A stretch of 64,000 nucleotides of DNA from Topomyia yanbarensis (taxonomy: Eukaryota; Arthropoda; Insecta; Diptera; Culicidae), in assembly GCF_030247195.1 (NCBI RefSeq), contig NC_080671.1, positions 73,221,412 to 73,285,411 of the forward strand, in the 5' to 3' direction. Position numbers and translations under genes: made by a program. Of this stretch, positions 31,471-42,815 are shown in pieces. Numbering within the stretch: the stretch's first letter is position 1; each line of letters begins with the position of its first letter. Below the pieces are notes generated by a model. That model did no database searches and had not been told where the DNA came from. It saw only the letters and a list, made by a program, of their open reading frames with translations.

Positions 31471-33637
31471 CTTCCGCACAAGCTAAGAGTTTGTTCTATT
31501 AAATTTTGTCGTAAATAATTTTAAATGTACTTTCATTTGATGACATTGTAAGGGAACACGTATCCGCCGGTTGATGCCAATCGAGCTGACATTTCTTTAT
31601 ACTGAGCAAACTAATTTGTTTTTGTTTGTTTAGTGTTTATTTGACCAACCAGGAAACGAATCCATTGGGTTTTTAATGCGTGTGAGAAATACGCATGGAC
31701 TTGTCAGAGTGAATGACTTTTGAATTATGTATGAAGGTGGAGGATTGACAATTCGCAAGATCAATTCAAATCCAATTACCAATCATTTCAGCACGAGGAA
31801 CAAATGTTTTATGGCCATATTTAATGCTTTAAGATATGACTAATTGTGACATAAATGAGAGGGAAGCACGTCATGTGCTTTGACGCAATCGGCCGTTTTA
31901 CGCACGATTGCGCCATGTATATAGGAAATTCCATAGAACATGAATACTTTGAAAGTAGCGGCATAAAAGTGCTACTACAAAATGAAGGAAAAACTAAAAG
32001 AATTTGATTCGTATTAGACCAAGGGGAAAAGAAACGTGGTAATGTGAGAGTTAATTAGTATTGGGTAATATTTGCGTGACATAATTAATGAATGTTCCAC
32101 CATACCACTTTTAAACTCATTGCTTATGGTCCATTTGACATTGCCGACAACACTCCCGACAGCCGGCTGCCGGGAGTTCAAGTTGTTTTCGATGAAACAA
32201 TCTCGATCAACGATTAGCCAGTTTAAACGCCTAGAAGATTTACTTATCCTACTGTCAATAAACTATTGAAACATGCACGAAAATATATTCTCAGTCGCAT
32301 CGCTTGCTTGGAGCGAATTCTGACTAACAACCCACCCACTACCCAATCCGTGGTACTTATGGGAGTGTCACTGAGTCGGGGCCTTCCGATAAGTAAGTAG
32401 CACATCAACACTTTCTTTCTCATCCCAAGTTACGGTAAAGATGGTCGTGGCCCGCAATGATGGCTCTCAGGCGAAAATCTCGCTTGGACTGGATCAATTG
32501 TTATTCCCAAACAATGCTCCTCAAGTAGTCTGGCTGGGAATGAGAGTCAGCAGTCTGCAATCTACGAAGTATACCGTGCTTACGCAACGCAACGCAACGC
32601 AAGCTAAAAGTTTGTTGATAAAATGATAAAATGATTTTCATATTATAATATTATATGATTTGAATTTAGCATGATAAGAACAAGTAAAATATTAAGGTTT
32701 GATTCACGATAAAAAGGTTACTTTCAAGCATCACATTGAAGGAAACCAATAAAAAGGCAACAAATATATAAAATGACCCTCTTACAAACAGGAACACTAG
32801 GTTCTGAATAAAGAACAAACTTTTCGTTTATAAACAAATATTTAGACCAACAATGCTATATGCAAATCTGAAAATAATTTTGAAGCATCCTCTCTGGACT
32901 TGCACAAACAAGTTGCATACATAGTCTCGAAAGCATAGAAACACTAGAAATTACGACGAAAAATATTATAACAATTTCCAACAAAAATCGTTCAAATCTC
33001 CAATTCTGTAAGCAGGCGAACTGCCTAGCTCACCTTAGCATAGGGGAATACGAGTGTGAGGGTTGTATGAAGAGGGAATTAATGACGGTGCAACACACAA
33101 CCGCATATTATACTTTCCATTTGTTACTTGGTTTATGAATATTGCTTCAGTCATCACCGAAGAAACGACGTGACATTATGCTGGAATATGCTTGTAATCC
33201 AGTACTTCCGGAATTATCGATTGTAGACAATACATTCGAAGAATCTTTAATTGGCCATTAATGATCTAGACCGGTAAATCGAAGTTATTTTAGATAGCTC
33301 CTCAACCAATAGTCGGATATGAATGGAATTCAATTGCAATCAATAAGAGTATTGCATCTTTTATTTGGAATCAAGTTTGCAGAAAAGGGTCAAGAATTCG
33401 ATGAGAAATAGACGTGCGACATTATGTTAAGAACTTGGCAAGCTCCCCCTGGGCATATTTAAGCAATGTTGACTTTGATTGGTCATTAGTGATCTAGACC
33501 GTCTGAGAAAATTGAGTGACACTATTTGACACACACATGCACAGTGCACACACATATACAGGCGTTTTCCGATCTCGACGAACTGAGTCAAATCGTACAA
33601 GAGACTCGGACCTCTGGACTTCGATTAAAAAGTCGAA
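31471..33637. other. AT-rich non-coding sequence, no gene
   Basis: No recognisable coding sequence. There is a short ACGCA run at about 32,582-32,602. The open frame at 32,441-32,626 is short and has no motif. Confidence 0.35.
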
Positions 33638-33649
33638 CTATCGAGCGAT

Positions 33650-33816
33650 TTTTTTATGTTGATTATAGAGTTTTTAACCTTAGAGCCATTCGCCTCTTTT
33701 CGGCTTATAGAAATCTCGTTGGAGAAATTTCTAACCCTATGTGCGGGGTTGGGAATCGAACCCAGGTGAGCTACGTACAAGGCAATCGATTTACCACCTA
33801 CGCTATGCCCGTCCCC
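33650..33816 (-). mobile_element. tRNA-derived SINE with 12-bp target-site duplication
   Basis: On the minus strand the element begins GGGGACGGGCATAGCGTAGG, with an A box like TAGCGTAGGTGG and a B box GGTTCGATTCC as in RNA polymerase III promoters. It runs to a T-run on the plus strand (A-tail) at 33,650. CTATCGAGCGAT stands at 33,638-33,649 and again at about 33,816-33,827. The layout fits tRNA-related mosquito SINEs such as Feilai; family identity is from memory. Confidence 0.88.
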
Positions 33817-33827
33817 TATCGAGCGAT

Positions 33828-36086
33828 GTCATAACCTTTCTGTATCAGAAAGACAAAAATTGTCCCTATTTTGGCAGATTTCCCTTTTTGGCAACCTAAA
33901 ATACTCCAAGGGGTTGGTAAAAATGAGGCATCGCTGTATAGTACTTCAAGGGTCTCCGGGACAAAAAAACGAAATTAAATAGTCAGACTTCTAAACATAT
34001 AATTTAATTTGAAACGCTTTGATACACGTTTAGTACAGAAACTAATTTTTAATCTTTTGCAACGGTTTAATTATAAACTGGTGTTAACGTCGCGGAATAA
34101 ATAAAAATATAGTTTCAGAATCGAGTCAAATGGATTGTTCCGTATACGAAATAGAAGCTGATAAAATCTAAATTGAACTACTTGCTTTTTATAGATACCG
34201 CCCTAAACACACACTGTTTTTCTGTACAAGGCCCAAGCTCATTCTTCCGCCGAAGAATATAACAAGGAAAACGTCTAAAAAGAACTCATTTTGCTTAATC
34301 ATGACCACGGTCGAGTTCCAAATTAAAGCCGAAACTGTAAATCTAATTAATTAAACAAATTCAACCGAGTTGAACGCTCGGTTCTCATTTCGCCAAAAAA
34401 TGAAAATCATGGCTCCACTTCGCATTTCTTCACCACTTCTCCGTTGCACAGTGCACGGTTAGTGCTGTAGCCAAAGCCACATTTTCCTCATTCATTTTTC
34501 CACAATACAAAGCTACGCTCACGAAGTTTCCGCTAATTCTACATTTCTTTCTTTCTTTCTCTCCGCGAAGCATTTTTTCTGCGTGTTGGTGTGTAGCAGA
34601 AACGCGATCAACGGATTGAATGATCAAGTTCAAGAGCATGCCAGACGGCGGCTTTGAGCGGTCCACACACACCATTGCACTGCTGCTTATCACATAGTTT
34701 CAGGGAGTTTTCCCCAACTAATCGTAACACCAACAAAACAAAACAGATTACAGAGATACATCTAAATATATTTGAAAAATTATTTAAGTACTGTCCAAAA
34801 TTGTTGATCTGGCAAATTTCTATAGGAGCTTAGAAATATTCAAAAAATATAGCAAAACTTCGACCATTACCCCTTCAACTGAAGAATGATCGAAGAAACG
34901 GGCGCTTCCGTTCACCATTGTGCGATCGTGTCAGAAACAGCCTAACCGTTGCCGGTTGCTTCAATGGCCCAGCTTTTGAGGCTTTGTATACCGTACACAG
35001 ATGCGCAGCGCGACTGCCCCCTATTCATGGGACGGTTGGTTGTATTCACATCAGGAATGAACCGACCACGGTGGTGTGTTGTGGTGACGGTGATAATAAT
35101 AAACATAATCGAACAAGACTATTTATAGCTCGGCCCAGCGTTACTGCTTTGATGCTTTGAATGGGTTTTTGACTCCAGTTAGGTCCAATGGGAATGGCAC
35201 GGAAGGCGCTGCTAGCAGTACCGAAGACGCGCTTTAGGCTTGCACAGAGTCCGGTTCGTGTCCGTTTTGATAGAATCAAGAGTTGACAGAGTGGACACGA
35301 GTTGGCGGTGGCGTCCATACAATAAATCAACCATCCGATGAACGGATGCTTAGGTACGATTTTATTTATATTTGGAGCCTTAGCTTGCTACCATATCTCG
35401 AAGTCAGTTTTACTTTTATGATATATTACAACGCCAATGATCATAAAATGGGATTGATAGTCAATCTAGTAAGTACCCGTAGCAATATATATATTTTCGA
35501 CGGTAAACGATTTGGTGGTACGGCAGTTCAGCAGCTTTACAACTGTATACAAACATGTAACTTAATGCATAAATAAATGCTATCAGTACGGAACGAATTG
35601 CATAGATTTATAGTACGGCAGAACTGACGATTGACGGACTGTACTTCTATAAGAGCCAGTAAAATGATAATGAAAGATGATAAAAAAAACAATATAGTTT
35701 ATTGATCTTGTATTATATAAGAAATAAATGACAATTTTTTCACTGCGTCATATTTTCCAGATGACATTTGATTGTCTAGTGGTCATATGCTAGATAACAA
35801 AAGAGTTTAATGCCATAAATACTCCTATTTGTATTCTCAATCCCGTTATCACTTCAGTAAGGGAAACCGCAGCTAGTTGATAATATCTACATCGGCTACA
35901 TCTCAGAAATGAATCACAAAGTTTAATGAAGTTATATAAATAAGTGATACAGAAAATTTTTGGAAATTTTCAGGCGTTAGCTCAAATAAACTTACCATGA
36001 ATTGGCGAGACACTCAGGAAAAAAATTCCTTGCCTTGCTATTCAACGTATTAGCTCAAATAGCAGGATGAATAAGGGTGCATTGTA
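33828..36086. other. Non-coding sequence, no supported gene
   Basis: A GC-balanced patch at about 34,400-35,340 has overlapping open frames of 80-97 residues on both strands without domains. The remainder is AT-rich. No repeats that I can support. Confidence 0.35.
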
Positions 36087-36883
36087 AAGGGTGTCCCACA
36101 TCAAATTGAATCACGTAATAAACGATGTAGAAAATTTCCTAGTGGACCGATCCTGTTCGAACTTTTAGATAGTAAAATATAACCCATTAGTAAACTTTTG
36201 GCATATTTATTTCAGTCAACTTCAATACGATAACCGTACGCTCGCACCTCACGCTTAACTACACTCATTAGATTCTGTACAACATCTGGCTACAGAGTCT
36301 TATGTACGGAAACAAACTTTTACTTTATATCTTCCTCAGATTTCATTTTCTTGGGATGCTTCCGTAGTGCCAACTTCATAATTGCCCAGTATTTTTGGAT
36401 GGGCCTTATTTTCGGTGCGTTAAGGGGGGGTTCATGTCCTTGGGTACAAAAGTGACCACGTTAGCTTCGTACCACTCCAGAACAACATTTGAATAGTGGC
36501 ATGAAACTAGAACTAGAACTAGAAGATCGCAGGGACTTCATGTTGGAAGGAAATGCTTCTGTAGACACTCCTTGAGGTAGATCTCCCCGTTCACAGTCCC
36601 AGTAGTGCATTCTGTTTGCCACACGAGCAGATCGCTTGCCAAATCATGTGTGTATTGGTAAACTTTGAAAGTTTCTGCTGTACAGTTTCCGGGCCCGTGA
36701 CATTCCCACCATATTTTGCTGTTCGTCACGATTTGGAGCCTTCTGCCCTTTGTACGTATATAGTCCCTCCCGGTCCTTGGCTCTCTGAACAAAAGACTTA
36801 GACCAATTCAACTTTTTGGCCACATCCTTGGCCGAAGCATTACGGAGATTGATCGCAGTAACCATGTGCGTTGGGTGCAAAAA
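36087..36883 (-). pseudogene. Mariner-family transposase relic with one terminal repeat
   Basis: On the minus strand a helix-turn-helix part (NASAKDVAKKLNWSKSFVQR, from about 36,840) leads into a second frame with VNGEIYLKECLQKHFLP. A third piece reads NAPKIRPIQKYWAIMK near 36,390-36,430, where mariner transposases have RPIE or RPID before KYW, so a Gln sits at the expected acidic position. Stops follow. At 36,087 AAGGGTGTCCCACATCAAAT looks like a mariner terminal inverted repeat. No matching repeat is seen near 36,900, so the 5' end is lost. At least two frameshifts; inactive. Confidence 0.75.
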
Positions 36884-38640
36884 ATTGTCGTTGTCGTTAA
36901 TTTGTTTTTCGGTGAAAATTTTAAATATTAAATTAGGAGTAAGAGGAGAAGGGCTCTTCGCTACTGGAATAGTACAGTCCCACGTGATGGTAGCGGAGAG
37001 AAATAATTTGTACCTTTATTACTGGTGAGCCCGTTCTAGTTATATCTTCTATCTTTTTTACCGACTGTTCTTGAAATTACATTGTTCAATTATTTCATTA
37101 AAAATATAGAATAGAATAGAATAGAGGAATAGAGGGAATAGAGACCACTAGTAGGATGATAGCACTTTTGTTCTGGATCAAATCAGCCTAGATACCCTGT
37201 GGCATCAAGCGACTGGAACCAGGGATCGATCCATTGGATTCCTGCTGTCATGCCATGGGAGGTTTTCTGGACTTTCATTTTTGTTGTTGTTTATTGTCTT
37301 GGATAGTTCTATTGAGTTCATAGCCATAGTGGTAATCAGAAACTGGGGTTTCCTGTGAGTGCTTCAGTGAGGTTTGCTGGTACTTTCCTGAATATGAAGC
37401 GGCGTTCGTGGGAGGAGTTTGTAGAGGAGAAGGGTAATATAAATTAACAAAACAACGGACTGGTTTTGTTTGCCGACAGGACCTTTCCTTCAATAGAGCG
37501 TAACTAGATGCATTTTGAACGATCCGCCAACAACCTAGATCCATCAAGAATGTTTCCATTCCGGGAGCATACTTGATGGAATCGGGAGTTGAATATAATG
37601 GCTTCCGTTTCCGATGATACTCAGTAGGATTCCTCTCGCCTGACCAAGACATTGGAACTACCACCTGCTAGGGTGAGAAATGGCGTACCTAGTGGCAGTG
37701 AATCCGGTCGAGTTGTATCATCGACACTTTCACTATAGGAGTCAATTTAGTGAAAGTTGCATACCGCTAAACCAGGGCAAACATTTTGAAAATGAACTTC
37801 ATTGTCAAGTAATTGATTCTTTGCTTCACAGACAGCCATTGTGGTGCTTATAGCATGAAATTAGATGAAGTGTATCTGTTACATTTTGTTTTTTTCCTGT
37901 CAAACGCAGATGATGAGGTTACAGCGACTGGAGAATAGAATAATGCGATTGGCATTTTTCTATTTTTTAGTCGCTCTAGCCTCAATATTTGTGTTTGATT
38001 GAAAAGAAACAAAATCGACCGGCAGAGCGAGTAAAGGCGCTTTAACCTAGGCTTATTAGCCAGGGCAAGGAGTAAATCCCGCTGCCCCATCCCCAAGGAC
38101 CAAAGGAGTGACATTAACCTTTATAGCCAAGTCACTCCCAACGATATATCCCAATCCCCTATAAACTGAAACGATCGGTACGGTTGTCCTCGTTTCTTCC
38201 TCATTCAAGATTCAAAACGATTCGTTAGTTAAATTATTCATTAAATGAATAAATTAATTGCCGTATAGTTTTGACACCTTTTATCCCAACTCTGCACAGT
38301 AGGCCTGGCCGTTTTAATATTTGCGACATATTACACATAATATGCTTCAAATATTAATGTTGACAAGAAACACACTAAAGAATAACTGCGGTGTTTTCCA
38401 GGATGCTTTTAAATACCTTACACGGTTAGAATAGAATAGAAATATCCCTGGCCGAAGCATTACGACATTAGGATTAGGCTTAAAAGCATTCACTATTTCT
38501 TACTCCACGATCTAAGCTAGAGGTTTTACTGCCCATGACCATATATCTGTTCCACCTACGCTTCTACGAAACTGAGCAAACGATTGATAAAGTTTGCTAT
38601 TTATTAATTTGAAGTATTTTTTTTACAATGGAGAAGACCT
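36884..38640. other. Unidentified segment with two minus-strand open frames
   Basis: On the minus strand an 88-residue frame (37,848-38,114) and a 129-residue frame (37,275-37,664) lie in the same direction in a GC-balanced stretch. The larger has a Pro/Tyr/Ser-rich middle and a Gln/Lys-rich end. I recognise neither. They could be the leader and ORF1 start of another LINE-like element. A short AGAAT run lies near 37,108-37,135. Confidence 0.3.
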
Positions 38641-38829
38641 TTACGTCCTAGCCCAGTACACGTGCTATTGGTAGGGTCCAAGCTACCGCACGGGGTGCAC
38701 TGGGGGCGTGTCGGGCTCGAATGGTGACGCTGCCATTAATACCGACTAAACTCCATTGGGCTCCGCCATCATTCCTCCCAGGAACTACCTCTCGGTATTA
38801 CTTCTGGGGGGGATGGCTGTACTTAATGT
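38641..38829. other. GC-rich stretch, no gene
   Basis: More GC-rich than its surroundings (for example CGCACGGGGTGCACTGGGGG). It leads into the 38-bp array and may be part of the same unidentified element. Confidence 0.3.
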
Positions 38830-39140
38830 ACTCATTCACTCTCACTCACTCGTTCATACGTCCTGTATGAGGCTTACTTGGGTGCTCTCTCTATCGCACC
38901 TTGATTCACTCTCAAACACTCCCACATGAGGCTGACTTTTGTGCTCACCTTTTTCGTTCCTTGCGAGACTGACTTGTGTGCTCACCTTACTCGTTCCTTG
39001 CTAGGCTTACTTTTGTGCTCGCCCCACCCATACCATGTGAGGCTGACTTTGGTGCTCACCCTATCACCTGGTTCACTCTCGATCGTGCCACTCTATTGTA
39101 CCTCTATCACTCCCCCTGGCATCCCATGTGGGACTAATTT
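38830..39140 (+). repeat. ~38-bp tandem repeats, GAGGCTGACTTTTGTGCTCACC type
   Basis: Units start at about 38,870, 38,928, 38,963, 39,001 and 39,040 with variants of 'gaggctgacttttgtgctc', linked by CTCGTTCCTTG-like spacers. Spacing is 35-39 bp, apart from one longer gap. The open frame across it is a product of the repetition. Confidence 0.75.
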
Positions 39141-39171
39141 GAAGTATTTACAATTGAAACGACTTATCCTT

Positions 39172-39272
39172 ACTTATTTCATAAAACATATCAAGATTTC
39201 AGCGCCCCCCTCCCCGCTAAAGTTGGCGCCCTAAGCTGGGGCCAAATCGACCAACCGCACGCTACGGGCCTG
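39172..39272 (-). mobile_element. Terminal segment of a hAT-like element
   Basis: Read on the minus strand from 39,272: CAGGCCCGTAGCGTGCGGTT, then TTAGGGCG and GGGGGGCGCTGAAATC. The same terminus occurs on the plus strand at 49,686-49,765 as CAGAGCCGTCGCGTGCGGTT with the same order inside. A CAG start suits hAT-type terminal repeats. The other end was not found. Confidence 0.55.
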
Positions 39273-39865
39273 TAGGTTTTCCAAAAATCGTAACTTAATA
39301 GTATGCAGTAAATTACGTTTACGGTGGACAATATCGAAGATATAATTTCGTTCACACGAAAATTTTTAGGAACTATACCAGACGTTTCTACTGATTTCGG
39401 GTCGGGTAGTTCTAATTTTTATAAAATCTGAAAATCTACTTTTAATGATATGAGATAGTTTCATTGTCTTTTAGAAACTTGAAGCAAATCACATTAAAAA
39501 ACTGTGTCGAGTACACTATGTCTTGTGCTTTTTTAATTTATATTGTATTTACTAATTAACATTAGGGTGTTTATTAAAATATGGTTGAATTTGTATAACT
39601 ATTGCAGTGTAGATTTTTCGTTGAAATGCCTTTAGAAATACGTTCAAGGATTTTGAAGGAAAACAGCTACTCCGAACCTTTAGCTTCTATCGTTAGAAAA
39701 TTAAAAGCATTATCTTAAAAAACTTATTAAATAAATAAATAATGCAAATAAATAAATAATGCAAATCTTGCTCTCGTCATTAAAAGTATTAAAAAGTATG
39801 ATATTTCAAATAGTAGCAACGCTCTTTGATGTTAAGTGCGCTAAACGAAGATAATGATAATTTAG
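39273..39865. other. AT-rich dispersed-repeat sequence, no gene
   Basis: Positions 39,460-39,720 belong to the same drifting family as 18,000 and 22,140-22,500. Short TAAATAAATAATGCAAA duplications lie near 39,735-39,765. Confidence 0.4.
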
Positions 39866-40751
39866 TACACTCCAAAAAATCTGAATTTAATCTTTGGCGT
39901 AATTGTCACAACCCAACAGACCGTAATTGACGAAATAACGAAATATAACCGTGGTCAGTTTAATTTTACATGAAAGATGTACTTTCCACACGCAGGTTTA
40001 TTTCCGCCGGAATACAAAACATTCGCTGGAGGGTGAAGAGCAGTAGCCCTGAAGTCCGCTTTGACGTAAGTCTTATCATCCATGATAAGACCAGAAAAAA
40101 TATTTTGTAATTTTAAATTTATTTTCATGCACATATTTGGAGTATGAATATAAATCTAAAATTAAGTTCCAGCACAAATACACACAACTTGTCGTGCTTT
40201 TTTCAGCGAAATTTATTGTAGTTTTGCACGTTGATTGAAAATTACAGTTTCATTAAACGGCAAACCAATGCTCTTGAATGTATTTTTAATCCCGTATTGC
40301 TGTAAAATAAATGACATTTGATATTACACGAACGAAAGTGTAAAATTACATGCTTTCTGACGCTCTCATTGAGTGCATCGAATTCAACTTAATTTTCAAT
40401 CAAATTTTTGATTCAAGCTTTGTATGTTTACATTCGTATTGATTTACATGTCGTTTAATTTTCATTATTTTTTGGTGTGAGCCAACGAGGCTTCGTCAGC
40501 ATCCGGGCCCGTGAATTTCCTATCATATTTTACATATATTTTACATGAAAGATGTACTTTCCACGCGCAGTGCCATAAAACTACACCCTTCGACATTTTT
40601 AAACAAACGCCATATATGAAGTAAAATTACGTGACTCGCAAAATTCAACGACTTGTAAAATTAAAATCAAACGTAAAACTATGTCGTTTTTGATGCTCGT
40701 ATATGTCATGGTCAGGAGACGTAAATTTACACGATTTTTTCAAGGTGTGTA
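39866..40751. mobile_element. Non-autonomous TACAC-ended TIR element, 886 bp, with nested MITE
   Basis: Inward-reading ends are TACACTCCAAAAAATC and TACACACCTTGAAAAAATC. A second, shorter TACAC-type element (40,088-40,479) lies inside. A 31-bp segment with TTTACATGAAAGATGTAC occurs at 39,965-39,995 and 40,540-40,570, one mismatch apart, on either side of the nested element. No coding capacity. Confidence 0.65.
40088..40479 (+). mobile_element. ~390-bp MITE, nested copy
   Basis: It aligns from end to end with 55,924-56,318 in the same orientation. Shared landmarks are TTCATGCACATATTTGGAG, ACACACAACTTGTCGTGCTT, GCTGTAAAATAAATGACAT and TTTACATGTCGTTTAA. The ends resemble TACACMRAAAAAA inverted repeats. 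The left end here is eroded. A perfect palindrome, GTCTTATCAT-CC-ATGATAAGAC, abuts its left end (40,070-40,091). Confidence 0.8.
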
Positions 40752-40993
40752 GGTAATGAATTTGAACAAATCATGCGCTCTAAAATAATTAATAAGTTGT
40801 CCAAAGGTTACTTTGGTGAAAAGTAAAAACTATAAAGTTATTATGAATCAAAACGAGACCACGGAAATAAACTCGAACATTCTTGTGCTCGCCAATTAAG
40901 ATCATTTTAATTTTTTGCCAAACAACCCCGCGCCAATCTAATGTGTAAGCTTCGTGAAATTAAAGATTACTCCCTCGACAACAGAATCTAACT

Positions 40994-41149
40994 CTTGGGG
41001 GTGGGCGTAGCGTAGTTGGTAAATCGATTGCCTTGTATGCAGCGTACCTGGGTTCGAGTCCCGACCCCCCGCAAATAGAAATTTTTCATAAGATATTTTT
41101 CTAACCCGAAGAGGCGGATGGTTAAACTTCTATGATCGAAACAAAAAAA
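40994..41149 (+). mobile_element. tRNA-derived SINE with 9-bp target-site duplication
   Basis: It starts 'ggggggtgggcg', with an A box TAGCGTAGTTGG (41,008-41,019) and a B box GGTTCGAGTCC (41,051-41,061), and ends in an A-run. AATCTAACT flanks it at 40,985-40,993 and 41,150-41,158. The tRNA-like head does not close into a cloverleaf and continues into a non-tRNA body, so it is a SINE and not a tRNA gene. Same family as 33,650-33,816 and 48,471-48,622. Confidence 0.88.
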
Positions 41150-41158
41150 AATCTAACT

Positions 41159-42815
41159 GAGGCGGTTATCATCCGCATACTCTAAAACGTTCCAGCTACG
41201 GAATACTTTCTAATATATTACAGAACGTGTTATGAAAAAGTTGTGTGGTTCTAACTCTTTCGCAAGCGCCCATTGATAGGTCCGAAGTCCGGGATTTGAT
41301 TGGTTAGAAATGTGAAGAACAGCTGTGGTAAAAGTGAATAAAGTGAACTAAATCTAAGCCATGTGCCGATTCTGACTCGACCCAAGAAAAAGTGCGCGTA
41401 TGTGAGTATAAAGTATAGAGGCTATTCATTATAAACAATAGCCAAGTTTTCTCACTAGCCAAAACCCCTTCATAATAAGCAACTGTTAATTCCCTTTTAT
41501 GAAATAATTTATTTTTAGATACCACAACAAAGATTGTGACGAACCTCACTTTACACCTGTGCGCTGTGCTTGAATACGCACGCACACACGTCAACTCCTC
41601 CAACGCAGCGGCGGCGGTGCTGCAACGGTATCTCAACGTTATTTGTTTCGAAACCGCTGTTTACCTTTCGTTGTTTATTTTCGCTTTCTGCCTGTTCTTG
41701 TCCCCCCTGTTCTACGACGCTATGTGGGGTTTGAACCAGTTTTCCCCGCAATCTGAACAGCATACAGGCGATCGAGCATGCGTTCTCAGATCATTATCAT
41801 AATGCGGCATTGTATGGGCTTGTTGTTCCTTAAGTTACCGTACAGCGGGGTGTCTTGGGGTAGGTTAGCAGAATTAAAATTTTTAGGGGGTATATTCTTC
41901 TCTGTACCTACCTCGTCAACTCGCTTGTCAATTTTGGGTGCGATAATAATATTTTGGCAGTTGTAGCAGTAAATCAATTTTAGATCAGAACGAAAACGGC
42001 CCACCTTTACACATGGTAGCGAAATACGGAAGGATTTTTTTGCCATTTTTCTCTATTGTGATAGTAAGCATGACAATGATTGAGATATAGCACAGCCATC
42101 TTCAATATATGAGCATAAGGGGTTACACCACTGTAAAATTTAAAAAATGATCGTTTTGAAATTCTCACAGTATATTCAGAGGTCCTCTCTCCCAGTAAAG
42201 TTCAGCCGGAAGTGAACTGGAATTCTGGCTGGTTCCAGTTCGTATTCCGGCTCCAGTGACACAACCGATTCTAGGCTCCAGCGTCGTACGTAAGAGCTGC
42301 TCGCATTTTCACCGCTAGATAATATTCTATGCAGTTTGGTTTGATTTGGCAAACTCTCCTAGTGGAACTAGAAATCGACTCAGGAGTATACCGGAAGTTT
42401 TTTTCTCAAAAAATATATATAGGCAGTGTTCGTAGATACGAAATTCACGCCATCTATATGTGAAAGCATCATCGATCACATTCCTTCATCATCGATCAAC
42501 TGTGTTAGTGCCCTGGTTTCATCGATATGTTAGAACTATTGCAACCCGAATCTGTCATCATTGAATTCATATAAAACTAAGAGAAGAGAAGACAATCGCG
42601 TAGCCAATTTGATCCAATCCTAACCTCAATATTGAACCAGCTTCTGATTGGTCATTTTGCCAATCATTAGCGTTCATTATATGTACAAGCGGGATGGAAC
42701 ACAGTGCTGCTGAATCTATTCTGGCTATTTTTCATACACATCAACATTTCATGCAAATTGAATAAAAGACCTAAATGAAGATATAGTTACGTGTATTGTT
42801 AAGAGAGACATGAAT
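41159..42815. other. Non-coding sequence, no supported gene
   Basis: A GC-balanced patch at 41,530-41,830 is open on both strands (88 and 70 residues) without motifs. The rest is AT-rich. Confidence 0.35.

Noticed and set aside
36538..36880. Two separate small genes on the minus strand
   Set aside because: They are consecutive frame-shifted parts of one mariner-type transposase relic.
40994..41070. A tRNA gene, because of perfect A and B boxes
   Set aside because: The sequence does not form a cloverleaf with a matched acceptor stem, continues into a non-tRNA body with an A-run and is flanked by a 9-bp duplication. It is a SINE.
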